Below are positions 8,532 through 18,096 of a DNA stretch of 64,000 nt, in pieces. Every line of letters starts with the position of its first letter. Positions within the stretch are counted from its first letter, which is position 1. The DNA comes from Rhodospirillum centenum SW. GTDB lineage: Bacteria; Pseudomonadota; Alphaproteobacteria; Azospirillales; Azospirillaceae. A program made the position numbers and the translations under genes. The stretch covers positions 4,291,544-4,355,543 of the forward strand of contig NC_011420.2 of NCBI RefSeq assembly GCF_000016185.1. The letters run 5' to 3'. Below the pieces are notes generated by a model. The model made no database searches, was not told where the DNA came from, and was given only the letters and a program-made list of their open reading frames with translations.

Positions 8532-9758
8532 ATGAGCCGCCCTCCGGAGAGTCCGCCGCCGGCGCTTCCGCCGCTGGACTACGACACGGCCAAGGCCCTG
8601 GCCGCCGATCCCGACCCGGCGGTGCGGGCGGGGCTGGCAGCGCGCGCCGACGCGCGGCCGGAGCTTCTCTACTATCTGGCCGATGACGACAGCCCCGCGG
8701 TGCGCCGGGCCGTGGCGGCGAACGCGGCCACGCCGCTGCGGGCCTCTGCCCGGCTGGCGCGCGACCGGGACGACGATGTGCGCGTGCTGCTGGCGGGCAA
8801 GCTGGCCCGCGCCCTGCCGGGTCTTACCGCGGCCGAGCAGGCCGCCCTGCGCGACGTTGCCCACCATGCGTTGGAGCTTCTGGCGGCGGACCAGGTGGTG
8901 CGGGTCCGGGCGGCCGTTGCCAGCGCGCTCAAGGACGTGGACTGCGCTCCGCCCGGCCTTGTCGCCCGGCTTGCCCGCGATGTCGCCCGCGAGGTGGCGG
9001 AGCCGATCCTGCGCACCTGCGCCACCCTGTCCGATGCGGATCTGATCGCCATCCTGAAGGCGCAGCCGCAGCCCTGGGTGGCCGACGCCATCGCGCGCCG
9101 ACAGGCTGCCGGTCCGGGGGTCAGCGATGCCGTTCCGGCCGGGGAGGCGCCTCCCCGGCCGGCACCGGACCTCGACCCGCCGCCGGAGCCGCCCGCGCCC
9201 GTCGCCCTGCCGCCGGCCCTGCCCGGGCAGGTCCTGGCCGTCCGCCCGGCCGTGCCCGAGGCCCTGGCCGGGCGCCTGTCCGAGGCGGTGCAGGACAGCC
9301 TGCACCAGGCGCTGGCGGAGCAGGGCGAGTTCGATCCGGAGACGCTGGAGGCCATCGCCGGCACGGCGCGGCGGCGCATTGACTGGGCCCGCGAGTATGC
9401 CCGGCGCGAGCCGCCGGAGGTCCGCGCCCGCCGCCTGCACGCGGACGGCACGCTGGACGAGGCGGCGGTGCTGGATGCGCTCGCCTGGGGCGACCGCCCC
9501 TTCGTCGAGATCGCTCTGGCCCTGCGTGCCGGCATCGCGGCGGAGGTCGTGCACCGCATCCTGGAGACGCAGCGGCCCAAGAGCGTGACGGCCCTGTGCT
9601 GGCGTGCCGGGCTTTCCATGCGGGCGGCCCGGGTCGTGCAGGCGAAGGCGGCCCGCATCCCCCTGCGCAGCGTCCTGAACGCCCGCCACGGCACCGACTA
9701 TCCGCTGACCGAGGCGGAGATGCGGACGCTGCTCGCGCTCTTCGACATTCCCGGCTGA
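8532..9758 (+). CDS. DUF2336 domain protein
   Basis: A 408-residue cytoplasmic protein typical of Rhodospirillales and related alphaproteobacteria; function unknown. The first 200 residues are HEAT-like: repeated units of the type DPDPAVRAGLAARA, DDSPAVRRAVAANAATP and VRVRAAVASALKD suggest an alpha-solenoid. A proline-rich linker (about 210-240) joins a helical C-terminal half with GDRPFVEIALALRAGI. The start at 8532 is the ATG nearest the first conserved block; the frame stays open upstream but with no recognisable protein. It is divergent from the solute-binding gene. HEAT-like repeats suggest protein-protein contacts, which is inference. Confidence 0.8.
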   Translation: MSRPPESPPPALPPLDYDTAKALAADPDPAVRAGLAARADARPELLYYLADDDSPAVRRAVAANAATPLRASARLARDRDDDVRVLLAGKLARALPGLTAAEQAALRDVAHHALELLAADQVVRVRAAVASALKDVDCAPPGLVARLARDVAREVAEPILRTCATLSDADLIAILKAQPQPWVADAIARRQAAGPGVSDAVPAGEAPPRPAPDLDPPPEPPAPVALPPALPGQVLAVRPAVPEALAGRLSEAVQDSLHQALAEQGEFDPETLEAIAGTARRRIDWAREYARREPPEVRARRLHADGTLDEAAVLDALAWGDRPFVEIALALRAGIAAEVVHRILETQRPKSVTALCWRAGLSMRAARVVQAKAARIPLRSVLNARHGTDYPLTEAEMRTLLALFDIPG

Positions 9759-9775
9759 GATCGTCGGCCGGCGGG

Positions 9776-10267
9776 TCAGCGCAGACCCGCGGGACCCGTC
9801 CGGCCGGGGGCAGGGTCGTCCAGGCCCGGGCGCCGGGGTTCCTTCTCGATCAGCCTCCCGCTGTCCTCGCCGCGGGGACGGACGCCGGGGCCGCGGCCGG
9901 TCCAGTCCACCAGGACGCGGCGCCACTCCTCCACTGCGCAGCGCTCGCGCAGGGCCACCAGCTCCGGCGGCGGGCCGCAGCAGGAAGTGAAGGGCCGGAC
10001 CCAGAGCGGGATCGACTGCATCGCAGGGTCGATCATGATCTCCAGCAGGTTGGCGTTCAGCCGGCAGTCCCCCAGCGGCTCGGACGCCGTCTGCGGCAGT
10101 TCCCGCTCCGCCCGCGGGCCGGAGGGGGCGGTGTCCGGCTGCGCCCGGGCGGGTCCTGCGACCGTCAGGGCCAGCAGAACGGTCAGCATCGTGGCCGGGG
10201 GGCCGGGCAACCGGGGCAGACGGACCCGATGCGGCGGGGACCGGCGGCGGGGTGTGGCATGCTGCAT
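9776..10267 (-). CDS. Small secreted hypothetical protein
   Basis: A 163-residue protein I do not recognise. An arginine-rich N-terminus precedes a hydrophobic stretch (MLTVLLALTVAGPARA), so it is probably exported, starting either at 10267 (preceded by the good site CAGGAGTCCCC) or at the internal ATG just before the hydrophobic core. The mature part contains four cysteines (DCRLN, SCCGPP, ERCAVEEW), consistent with periplasmic disulfides, and ends in a charged, proline-rich tail. It sits tail to tail with the DUF2336 gene and diverges from mdh. No function is assigned. Confidence 0.6.
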   Translation of the reverse strand: MQHATPRRRSPPHRVRLPRLPGPPATMLTVLLALTVAGPARAQPDTAPSGPRAERELPQTASEPLGDCRLNANLLEIMIDPAMQSIPLWVRPFTSCCGPPPELVALRERCAVEEWRRVLVDWTGRGPGVRPRGEDSGRLIEKEPRRPGLDDPAPGRTGPAGLR

Positions 10268-10410
10268 CGGGGACTCCTGTCGTCGTCGCTGGGGCGCGCC
10301 GGCGGCTCCGGCGGGCCGCCTTCCGGAAGAAGCAACCCCGCATCCGGGCCGGCTGTTCCCGCCGGAACCTAACCGGGTGGCGGCTTGCCCCGGCGGGCGA
10401 ATCAGGCTAA

Positions 10411-11523
<1,113 letters not shown>

Positions 11524-11550
11524 CCCCGGCCGGCCCGACGCCGTTCCGGA

Positions 11551-11585
11551 ACCCCGCGCCGTCCACCCGGCGCGGGGTTTTTCTT
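11551..11585 (+). terminator. Intrinsic terminator of mdh
   Basis: Perfect 10-bp stem ACCCCGCGCC / GGCGCGGGGT with an 8-base loop, followed by TTTTCTT. It lies 27 bases after the mdh stop and is a textbook rho-independent terminator. Confidence 0.9.
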
Positions 11586-11594
11586 GCCCGCCCG

Positions 11595-12314
11595 CTACCG
11601 CCGCGGACCCGACAGGGTGGTGGCGCCGTCGGCATAGGTGAAGCCCGGCATCCTCTCCACCTCCGCCGCCGGCAGGTCCAGGGTGACCGGGCGCTTGCCG
11701 TCGGCGGCACCGGCGGGGTCCAGCTTCAGCGCCTCCGCCGGCACCCGCAGCAGCCCTTCGCCCAGGCCCAGCACGCCGCCGCGGCCCAGGATCACGGCCT
11801 CGATCCGCGCATCCGTGCCCTGCACGACGAAGTCGCGCACGGTGCCGATGCGCTCGCCCTCCCGGCTGACCGCGGTGCGGCCGATCAGGGCCTCGGCCTC
11901 GCGCGCCGTCAGCCGGGCCAGCCCGGCCGCCGCCCCGGGGGTCAGGGCGATCTCGGGATCGCCCTGCGCTGGCGCGGTGCGCAGGGCATCGGCCAGGGCG
12001 GGGGCACCGTCGTCGGGGGCATCTCCGTCCGGACCCGGCTGCACCGGGACCGGGGTCGTGGTGGCGATGTCGCCCTCTCGCGCCCCGGTGGTCAGCGGGG
12101 CCTGCACCTGGCGGTCGTCGGGGGGCGGCACGGGCAGCGTGGCGGCGTCCGGTGCGGGTGCCGGAACGGGCCGCAGCGGGTCTGCCGGCACGGCGGGCGG
12201 CCTGTCTTCGGTCGGGGCGCCCTGGGGGGCGCCCTGGGGCGCCGTCCGGGCGACGGCCGGGGACAGGGCGACGACCGCGGCCGTCAGGACGGCGGCAGTG
12301 GGCAGGCTGCGCAT
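11595..12314 (-). CDS. Exported PRC-barrel domain protein
   Basis: A 239-residue protein with a Sec-type signal peptide (TAAVLTAAVVALSPAVA), a long proline/alanine-rich low-complexity segment (about 25-135) and a C-terminal PRC-barrel: LIGRTAVSREGERIGTVRDF near 165 and AVILGRGGVLGLGEGLLRVP near 195. PRC-barrel proteins with a disordered periplasmic linker are common in alphaproteobacteria; their role is mostly unknown. The start at 12314 follows GGGACA and opens the signal peptide. It converges on mdh. Confidence 0.8.
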   Translation of the reverse strand: MRSLPTAAVLTAAVVALSPAVARTAPQGAPQGAPTEDRPPAVPADPLRPVPAPAPDAATLPVPPPDDRQVQAPLTTGAREGDIATTTPVPVQPGPDGDAPDDGAPALADALRTAPAQGDPEIALTPGAAAGLARLTAREAEALIGRTAVSREGERIGTVRDFVVQGTDARIEAVILGRGGVLGLGEGLLRVPAEALKLDPAGAADGKRPVTLDLPAAEVERMPGFTYADGATTLSGPRR

Positions 12315-12433
12315 GGGGCGTGTCCCGTTTCTGGGGTGTGTGCGGGAAACGCGCCGCCAGCATGGCCGGTTCCGCCCCTTTCCGCCGGACGGGCGTCCGT
12401 CGCCATGCACTCCCGGCCCGTCACCGGGTCGGG

Positions 12434-13153
12434 TCAGCCCCGGCGCAGCAGGAAGACGGCCTGTTCGCCCAGCAGGTTGGAGGTCAGGCTGTCCGGTGCC
12501 GCCGGGATCGGGCGTCCCTTCGCCCCCAGGATCTCACCGTGCTCGATCACGACATCCAGGCCGCGGCAGAGGTCGATGAAGTCCGCGATGGTGCAGAAAT
12601 GGATGTTGGGCGTGTCCCACCAGGCATGGCCCAGCGTCTCCGTCACCGGCATGCGGCCGCGGAACATCAGGTAGAGCCGCACCCGCCAGTAGGCGAAGTT
12701 GGGGACGGAGACGATGGCGTGCCGGCCGATGCGGACCAGATGGTCCAGCACCTCGCGCGGGCGGCGCATGGCCTGCAGGGTCTGCGACAGGATCACATAA
12801 TCGAAGCTGTCGCTGGGATAGTCCTTCAGGTCGGTGTCGGCGTCGCCCTGGATGATCGGCAGGCCGCGGGCGACGCCGGCGCGCACCCCGTCCATGGACA
12901 GCTCCAGCCCGCGGCCGTCCACGCCCTTCTCCCGCACCAGATAGCCCAGCAGCTCGCCGTCGCCGCAGCCCACGTCCAGCACCCGCGCGCCGGGCTCCAC
13001 CCAGTCGGCGATGCGGCGCAGGTCGGCGCGGATGCGGCCCGCACTCCGGGCCGAGGCCGCGCCCGTCTCCGGCGCCCGCCTGTCCGGACCCTGCGGTTCA
13101 GGTCCGCGCGACGCGGCCGGCCGGCCGGCGCTGAAGCGGCTGCCGTCCGCCAT
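12434..13153 (-). CDS. metW: Methionine biosynthesis protein MetW
   Basis: SAM-methyltransferase-fold protein encoded with metX in many proteobacteria and needed for full homoserine acyltransferase activity. The 239 residues comprise a variable arginine/proline-rich N-terminus (1-45) and the conserved core: VLDVGCGDGELLGYLV near 57, QGDADTDLKDYP near 97, YVILSQTLQAM, and NFAYWRVRLYLMFRGRMP near 150. The ATG sits one base after the metX stop codon (TGAGATG), so the two are almost certainly translationally coupled. The N-terminal extension is longer than in most MetW proteins. Confidence 0.93.
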   Translation of the reverse strand: MADGSRFSAGRPAASRGPEPQGPDRRAPETGAASARSAGRIRADLRRIADWVEPGARVLDVGCGDGELLGYLVREKGVDGRGLELSMDGVRAGVARGLPIIQGDADTDLKDYPSDSFDYVILSQTLQAMRRPREVLDHLVRIGRHAIVSVPNFAYWRVRLYLMFRGRMPVTETLGHAWWDTPNIHFCTIADFIDLCRGLDVVIEHGEILGAKGRPIPAAPDSLTSNLLGEQAVFLLRRG

Positions 13154-13154
13154 C

Positions 13155-14363
13155 TCAGCTCCCCGTCCGCGGCAGCCCGCGGTGTTCGGCGCAGCCCTCC
13201 AGGAAGCCGCGCACCACCTGGTAGAATTCCGGCTCGTCCAGCAGGAAGGCGTCGTGGCCCTTGTCGCTCTCGATCTCGACGAAGCTGACATTGGCTGCGA
13301 CGGCGTTCAGCGCATGCACCACGGCCCGGCTCTCGCAGGTCGGGAACAGCCAGTCGCTGGAGAAGCTGACAAGGCAGAAGCGGACCGGCGTGGCGGTGCC
13401 GCCCTTCGGTCCCGGCGTGCGGAAGGCGTTGGCCAGCACGCCGCCATGCTCCGCCGCGAGGTCGAAATAGTCCATCGCGCGGGTGATGTAGAGGTAAGAG
13501 TTGGCGTCGAACCGCTCGACGAAGCTGATGCCCTGGTGGCGCAGATAGCTCTCCACCTGGAAGTCGGCGTCGAAGCCGAAGCTGATGCGGCTGCGGTCCT
13601 GGAGGTTGCGGCCGAACTTGCGGTGCAGCGCCGGCTCCGACAGATAGGTGATGTGCGCCGCCATGCGCGCCACCGCCAGCCCCCGCTTCGGCCGCGTGCC
13701 GCGGTTCAGATAGTCGCCGCCGTGCCAGTCCGGATCGGCCATGATCGACTGCCGGCCGACCTCGTGGAAGGCGATGTTCTGGGCCGAATGCCGGGCCGCC
13801 GTGGCGATCGGCACCGCGGCGAAGACCCGCTCGGGATAGGTCGCGGCCCACTCCAGCACCTGCATCCCGCCCATGGACCCGCCGATGACGCAGAACAGCC
13901 GGTCGATCCCCAGATGGTCGATCAGCAGCTTCTGCGCCCGCACCATGTCCGCGATGGTTACGACCGGGAAGGACAGGCCCCAGGGGCGTCCCGTCGCCGG
14001 GTCGGTCTCCTTCGGTCCCTCGCTGCCCATGCAGCCGCCGATGACGTTGGAGCAGATCACGAAGTAGCGGTCGGTGTCGATCGGCCGCCCGGGGCCGACC
14101 ATCAGCTCCCACCACCCCGGCTTGCCGGTGATCGGGTGGCGCTCCGCCACGTACTGGTCGCCGGTCAGCGCATGACAGACCAGAACCGCGTTCGAACGGT
14201 CAGCGTTCAGCGTGCCGTAGGTCTGATAGGCCAGATGGAAGGGACCCAGCGTGCCGCCGTTGTCCAGCGGCATCGGTTCCGCCGTGCCCAGCAGGAGCCG
14301 GTGTCCGGGCAGCTCAAGGCTGGCCGGCGGGGCGGCGGACGGCTGGACGGAGGGCAGGGTCAT
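13155..14363 (-). CDS. metX: Homoserine O-acyltransferase MetX
   Basis: Activates homoserine (acetyl- or succinyl-CoA dependent) for methionine synthesis. The 402-residue alpha/beta hydrolase shows [13 protein letters not shown] near 68, [14 protein letters not shown], the nucleophile elbow [14 protein letters not shown] (Ser near 163), and the late Asp and His regions ([21 protein letters not shown]). The start at 14363 lies about 25 residues before the conserved domain; the ribosome site is weak. A promoter with a perfect TTGACA lies upstream. Acetyl versus succinyl specificity cannot be read reliably from sequence alone, since MetX proteins of both kinds exist. Confidence 0.94.
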   Translation of the reverse strand: MTLPSVQPSAAPPASLELPGHRLLLGTAEPMPLDNGGTLGPFHLAYQTYGTLNADRSNAVLVCHALTGDQYVAERHPITGKPGWWELMVGPGRPIDTDRYFVICSNVIGGCMGSEGPKETDPATGRPWGLSFPVVTIADMVRAQKLLIDHLGIDRLFCVIGGSMGGMQVLEWAATYPERVFAAVPIATAARHSAQNIAFHEVGRQSIMADPDWHGGDYLNRGTRPKRGLAVARMAAHITYLSEPALHRKFGRNLQDRSRISFGFDADFQVESYLRHQGISFVERFDANSYLYITRAMDYFDLAAEHGGVLANAFRTPGPKGGTATPVRFCLVSFSSDWLFPTCESRAVVHALNAVAANVSFVEIESDKGHDAFLLDEPEFYQVVRGFLEGCAEHRGLPRTGS

Positions 14364-14409
14364 GGGGAAAGCCCGGCGGGGCGGTTTCGGCCGTTTCGTT
14401 GGATGGCTA

Positions 14410-14438
14410 CAGCTAGGGAGGGGGGTATGGGCTGTCAA
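14410..14438 (-). promoter_or_regulatory. Sigma-70-like promoter of metX-metW
   Basis: On the minus strand: TTGACA (14438-14433), 17-base spacer, TAGCTG (14415-14410). This places transcription start about 40 bases before the metX ATG. The -35 is perfect, the -10 is poor. No SAM-II-like fold was recognised in the short leader. Confidence 0.45.
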
Positions 14439-14509
14439 TGTTTTCTTTGATTTTGGGCCGGGGGCCGACTAACACTAGACCTCCCTGCACGCTTCGCTCC
14501 CGGCATTCT

Positions 14510-15367
14510 ATGGTCCCCGTTTCCCAGACGCTGAACGAGTTGCGCAGCGAGATCGACGAGATCGACGCAGCCCTCCACGATCTGGTGATGCGCCGGACGG
14601 CGCTGGTGGAGCAGATCGGCGCCGTCAAGCCGCCCGGCCGCCCGGCCCTGCGTCCGGCGCGGGAGGCGGAGATCCTGCGCAACCTGATGGACCGCCACCA
14701 GGGCGCTTTCCCTCCGGCAGCCCTGTCCCGCATGTGGCGGGAGATGATCTCGGCCCTGACCCGTCTGCAGGGTCCCTTCGCCGTCGCGGTCTATGCCCCG
14801 GACGACCAGCGCGGCTTCTGGGATCTGGCGCGCGACCATTACGGCAGCGCCACCCCGATGCAGGCGGCCAACAGCAGCCTCGCCGTGCTCCGCCTCGTGG
14901 CGGAAGGGTCGGCCACCGTGGGCGTGCTGCCCTGGCCGGAGGACGACGATCCCGATCCCTGGTGGCGCTACCTGTTCACGGCGGACGCCAAGTCACCGCG
15001 CATCATCGCGCGCCTGCCCTTCCTGGCCCGCGCCGGCCGCGAGGAGGTGGAGGCCATGGCCATCGCCGCCCTGCCGCTGGAGGAGACGGGCGACGACCGC
15101 ACCCTGCTGGGCATCGAGCTGCGCGAGGACATGAGCCGCGGCCGCCTCAAGGACAGCCTGGAGGCGGCGGGCCTGCCGCCGTTGCAGCTCCGCACCTTCC
15201 ACCTTCCCGGCGGTGCCGGGTCGGTCCACCTGACGGAGGTGGAGGCGTTCGTCGGTCCCGACGATCCCCGCCTTGCCGCGCTGTACCAGCGGCTGGGGGA
15301 GGCGCTGGTGCGGCTGCTGCCGATCGGCACCTACGCCACCCCCATCGGCCTCGCCCGCCGCGGCTGA
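14510..15367 (+). CDS. Chorismate mutase with degenerate P-protein-like C-terminal region
   Basis: Converts chorismate to prephenate, entry to phenylalanine and tyrosine. Residues 5-85 are an AroQ-type helical mutase (LRSEIDEIDAALHDLVMRR, then the helix LRPAREAEILRNLM). Residues about 90-190 resemble half of a prephenate dehydratase domain (ARDHYGS, SSLAVLRLVAEGSATVGVLPW) but lack the catalytic Thr-Arg-Phe motif. Residues about 200-285 have the strand-helix-strand-strand-helix order of an ACT domain. A role as mutase with feedback control is inferred. At 285 residues it is well short of a bifunctional P-protein (about 360-390). No clear ribosome site precedes 14510; an ATG at 14438 is in frame. 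Confidence 0.85.
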   Translation: MVPVSQTLNELRSEIDEIDAALHDLVMRRTALVEQIGAVKPPGRPALRPAREAEILRNLMDRHQGAFPPAALSRMWREMISALTRLQGPFAVAVYAPDDQRGFWDLARDHYGSATPMQAANSSLAVLRLVAEGSATVGVLPWPEDDDPDPWWRYLFTADAKSPRIIARLPFLARAGREEVEAMAIAALPLEETGDDRTLLGIELREDMSRGRLKDSLEAAGLPPLQLRTFHLPGGAGSVHLTEVEAFVGPDDPRLAALYQRLGEALVRLLPIGTYATPIGLARRG

Positions 15368-15477
15368 GCGGGGCGCCGTCTCCGGAACGCCCCGGTGGCG
15401 GGGCTGTCCCGGTATCGTCCGGCGGCCCCGGTATCCCCGGCCCCGGCAGTCCCCGTCCCGAAGCCCTGCGAGCTGGC

Positions 15478-16566
15478 ATGAGCGGTCCGATCCCCAACCC
15501 CGGAATCCTCGACATCGCCCCCTATGTCGGCGGGGAGCATTCCGCCCCCGGCGTGACGCGGCTGCTGCGCCTTGCCTCCAACGAGGGGGCGCTGGGGCCC
15601 AGCCCCCGCGCGGTGGAGGCGTTCCGTGCCGTCGGGCCGGAGATCCACCGCTATCCCGACGGCGGCTCGACCCGGCTGCGGGAGGCCATCGGCCACCGTT
15701 TCGGCCTCGATCCGGCGCGGGTGCTCTGCTTCAACGGCTCGGACGAGGTGCTGCACCTGCTGGCCCAGGCCTATGCCGGCCCGGGCGGGGAGGTGCTCTA
15801 CAGCCGGCACGGCTTCCTGGTCTACCCGATCGCCGCCCGCGCCGCCGGGGCGACGCCGGTGGCCGCACCGGAGCGGAACCTGACCACCGACGTGGACGCC
15901 CTGCTGGCCCGGGTCAGCGAGCGGACCCGCATCGTCTATGTCGCCAACCCGAACAACCCGACCGGCAGCTATCTGCCGGCCGACGCGCTGGCGCGCCTGC
16001 ACGCCGGCCTGCCGCCGCATGTCCTGCTGGTGATCGACGCGGCCTATGCCGAGTACGTCACCGCCAACGACTATGCCGACGGCACCGCCCTGGTGGCCCG
16101 TTTCGACAATGTCGTGATGACCCGCACCTTCTCGAAGCTGTTCGGGCTGGGCGGCATGCGCCTGGGCTGGGCCTACTGCCCGCCCGCCGTGGCGGATGCG
16201 CTGCACCGTGTCCGCAGCCCCTTCAATGTCAGCGTCGCCGCCCAGGCGGCCGGCGTCGCGGCGCTGGAGGATCTGGAGTTCCAGGAGCGCAGCCGGGCGC
16301 TGAACGAGCAGAGCCGGACCGCCTTCACCGGCCGGGTGCGGGCGCTGGGGCTGGTGGTGCATCCCTCCGTCTGCAACTTCGTGCTGGTGGACTTCGCCGC
16401 CACCGGCCGCCCGGCGGAGGAGGCGCGGCAGTTCCTCAAGGCGCGCGGCATCCTGGTGCGCCAGATGGGCGCCTATGGCCTGCCGGACTGCCTGCGCATC
16501 ACCATGGGCCTGCCCGCGGAGATGGAAGAGGTGGCGGACGCCCTGGGCGACTGGCTGAAGGGATGA
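15478..16566 (+). CDS. hisC: Histidinol-phosphate / aromatic aminotransferase (HisC family)
   Basis: PLP-dependent class I/II aminotransferase of 362 residues. Visible: RLASNEGALGPSP near 30, YPDGGSTRLREAIG near 58, NPNNPTGSY near 160, the PLP lysine in TRTFSKLFGLGGMRLGW near 219, and the substrate-phosphate arginine region LRITMG near 342. Its place between chorismate mutase and prephenate dehydrogenase argues that it works mainly on aromatic keto acids for Phe/Tyr synthesis, with histidinol phosphate as a second possible substrate; this is inference from context. The start at 15478 is 110 bases after the mutase stop. The stop is 4 bases before tyrC. Confidence 0.92.
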   Translation: MSGPIPNPGILDIAPYVGGEHSAPGVTRLLRLASNEGALGPSPRAVEAFRAVGPEIHRYPDGGSTRLREAIGHRFGLDPARVLCFNGSDEVLHLLAQAYAGPGGEVLYSRHGFLVYPIAARAAGATPVAAPERNLTTDVDALLARVSERTRIVYVANPNNPTGSYLPADALARLHAGLPPHVLLVIDAAYAEYVTANDYADGTALVARFDNVVMTRTFSKLFGLGGMRLGWAYCPPAVADALHRVRSPFNVSVAAQAAGVAALEDLEFQERSRALNEQSRTAFTGRVRALGLVVHPSVCNFVLVDFAATGRPAEEARQFLKARGILVRQMGAYGLPDCLRITMGLPAEMEEVADALGDWLKG

Positions 16567-16570
16567 TGCC

Positions 16571-17461
16571 ATGACCGCCCCGCCGCTGTTTCCCCGCGTC
16601 GCCGTCATCGGGCTCGGCCTGATCGGGTCATCGCTCGCCCGCGTGCTGCGCGCCGACCCGACCCTGGCGGGGGAGCTGGTGGCGGCCGACCGCAGCGCGG
16701 CGGTCTGCGCCCGGGTGCTGGAGCTGGGGCTGGCCGACCGGGCGGAGACGGACCCGGCCTGCGCGGTGGCGGGGGCTGACCTCGTGATCCTGGCCGTGCC
16801 GATCGGCGCCTGTGCCGACCTTGCCGCCGCCATCGGCCCGCATCTGAAGCCGGGCGCCATCCTCACCGATGTCGGCTCGGTCAAGCAGGCGGTGATCCGT
16901 GATGTCGCCCCGCAGGTGCCCGACGGGGTTCATTTCGTCCCCGGCCATCCCATCGCCGGCACCGAGCATTCCGGGCCGGACGCCGGCTTCGCGGACCTGT
17001 TCCGCGGGCGCTGGTGCATCCTGACACCGCCGCCGGGCACCGATCCCGCCGCGGTGGAGAAGGTGGTGGAGCTGTGGCGCCGGGCCGGCTCGATGATCGA
17101 GGTGATGGAGCCCGGCCACCATGACCGCGTTCTCGCCATCACCAGCCACCTGCCGCACCTGATCGCCTACACCATCGTCGGCACGGCGACCGACCTGGAG
17201 GAGCACCTGAAGTCGGAGGTGATCCGCTTCTCCGCCTCGGGCTTCCGCGACTTCACCCGCATCGCCGCCAGCGACCCGGTGATGTGGCGCGACATCTTCC
17301 TGAACAACCGCGAAGCGGTGCTGGAGATCATCCAGCGCTTCACCGAGGATCTGACCGCGCTGCAACGGGCCATCCGCTGGGGTGAGGCGGAGACGCTGGA
17401 GCACCTGTTCACCCGCACCCGCGACATCCGCCGCGGCATCATCGACGCCCGGCAGGCGTGA
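16571..17461 (+). CDS. tyrC: Prephenate/arogenate dehydrogenase
   Basis: NAD(P)-dependent oxidative decarboxylation in tyrosine synthesis. The 296 residues match TyrA_c-type enzymes: Rossmann motif VIGLGLIGSSLARVL at 10-24, LAVPIGACADLA near 77, DVGSVKQAV near 101, FVPGHPIAGTEHSG near 122 and catalytic-region TSHLPHLIAY near 190. The ATG follows GAAGGGATGATGCC and sits 4 bases after hisC, so the two are cotranscribed. Prephenate versus arogenate preference cannot be decided. Confidence 0.93.
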   Translation: MTAPPLFPRVAVIGLGLIGSSLARVLRADPTLAGELVAADRSAAVCARVLELGLADRAETDPACAVAGADLVILAVPIGACADLAAAIGPHLKPGAILTDVGSVKQAVIRDVAPQVPDGVHFVPGHPIAGTEHSGPDAGFADLFRGRWCILTPPPGTDPAAVEKVVELWRRAGSMIEVMEPGHHDRVLAITSHLPHLIAYTIVGTATDLEEHLKSEVIRFSASGFRDFTRIAASDPVMWRDIFLNNREAVLEIIQRFTEDLTALQRAIRWGEAETLEHLFTRTRDIRRGIIDARQA

Positions 17462-17464
17462 TCC

Positions 17465-18028
17465 TCAAGGCCTGGTCGCCGCTGGCGCGGGCGGAGCCTG
17501 TTCCCCGTCGTCCCCGTTGGCCACCTCCAGGACCTTCCGCCTCAGTTCCTCCGTCGGCTGGTCCGAGGGACGGGCGACCACCTCCACCGGGGCCGTGCCC
17601 TCCTGCTTCGTGAGCCCGACCGCCTTTGCCGCCTGCTTCGACAGGTCGATGATCCGCCCCTCCACATAGGGGCCGCGGTCGTTGACGGTGACCTCCACCG
17701 ACCGCCCGGTCTCCAGGTGGGTCACCTCCGCCCGGGTTCCCAGCGGCAGATCCTTCGAGGCGGCGGTGGGCTTCGCCTGGTCGAAGCGCTCGCCCGATGC
17801 CGTTCTGCGGCCCTGGAAACCGTCGCCGTAGAAGGACGCCTCGCCGCGGTCCAAGGCCACCGGCTCCCGCGCGGCGGACGTCCCCGCTTCGGGTTCGCCC
17901 GCCCGCGCTCCCGTGGCCGGCAGTAGGAGCGCGAGCCAGAGGGCACCGACAAGACGGGGGGGGCCGACGAGGCGGGTGGCACCGATGAGACGGGCGCCGA
18001 AGACGGCGGGGCGGGCGGAGGCAGGCAT
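17465..18028 (-). CDS. rlpA: RlpA-like septal ring protein / lytic transglycosylase
   Basis: Exported double-psi beta-barrel protein of the RlpA family, which in Pseudomonas cleaves naked septal glycan strands. Of 187 residues, about 1-45 form a long signal peptide (LVGALWLALLLPATGARA); there is no lipobox cysteine, so this RlpA is probably soluble in the periplasm. The DPBB domain covers about 60-145: GEASFYGDGFQGRRTASGE, LPLGTRAEVTHLETG, VTVNDRGPYVEGRIIDLSK. No SPOR domain follows; the tail is short and disordered. It converges on tyrC with 3 bases between stops. Confidence 0.88.
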   Translation of the reverse strand: MPASARPAVFGARLIGATRLVGPPRLVGALWLALLLPATGARAGEPEAGTSAAREPVALDRGEASFYGDGFQGRRTASGERFDQAKPTAASKDLPLGTRAEVTHLETGRSVEVTVNDRGPYVEGRIIDLSKQAAKAVGLTKQEGTAPVEVVARPSDQPTEELRRKVLEVANGDDGEQAPPAPAATRP

Positions 18029-18096
18029 GGCGGCACCGGACAGGCTTGTGGTCGGGGAAAGCCCCAACAGCCCCCGGTGCCGCCGGTTGCCGCCTG

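Noticed and set aside
14364..14440. Possible SAM riboswitch in the metX leader
   Set aside because: The leader is only about 40 bases from the predicted start and shows no SAM-II or SAM/SAH-type pseudoknot elements that I can pair.
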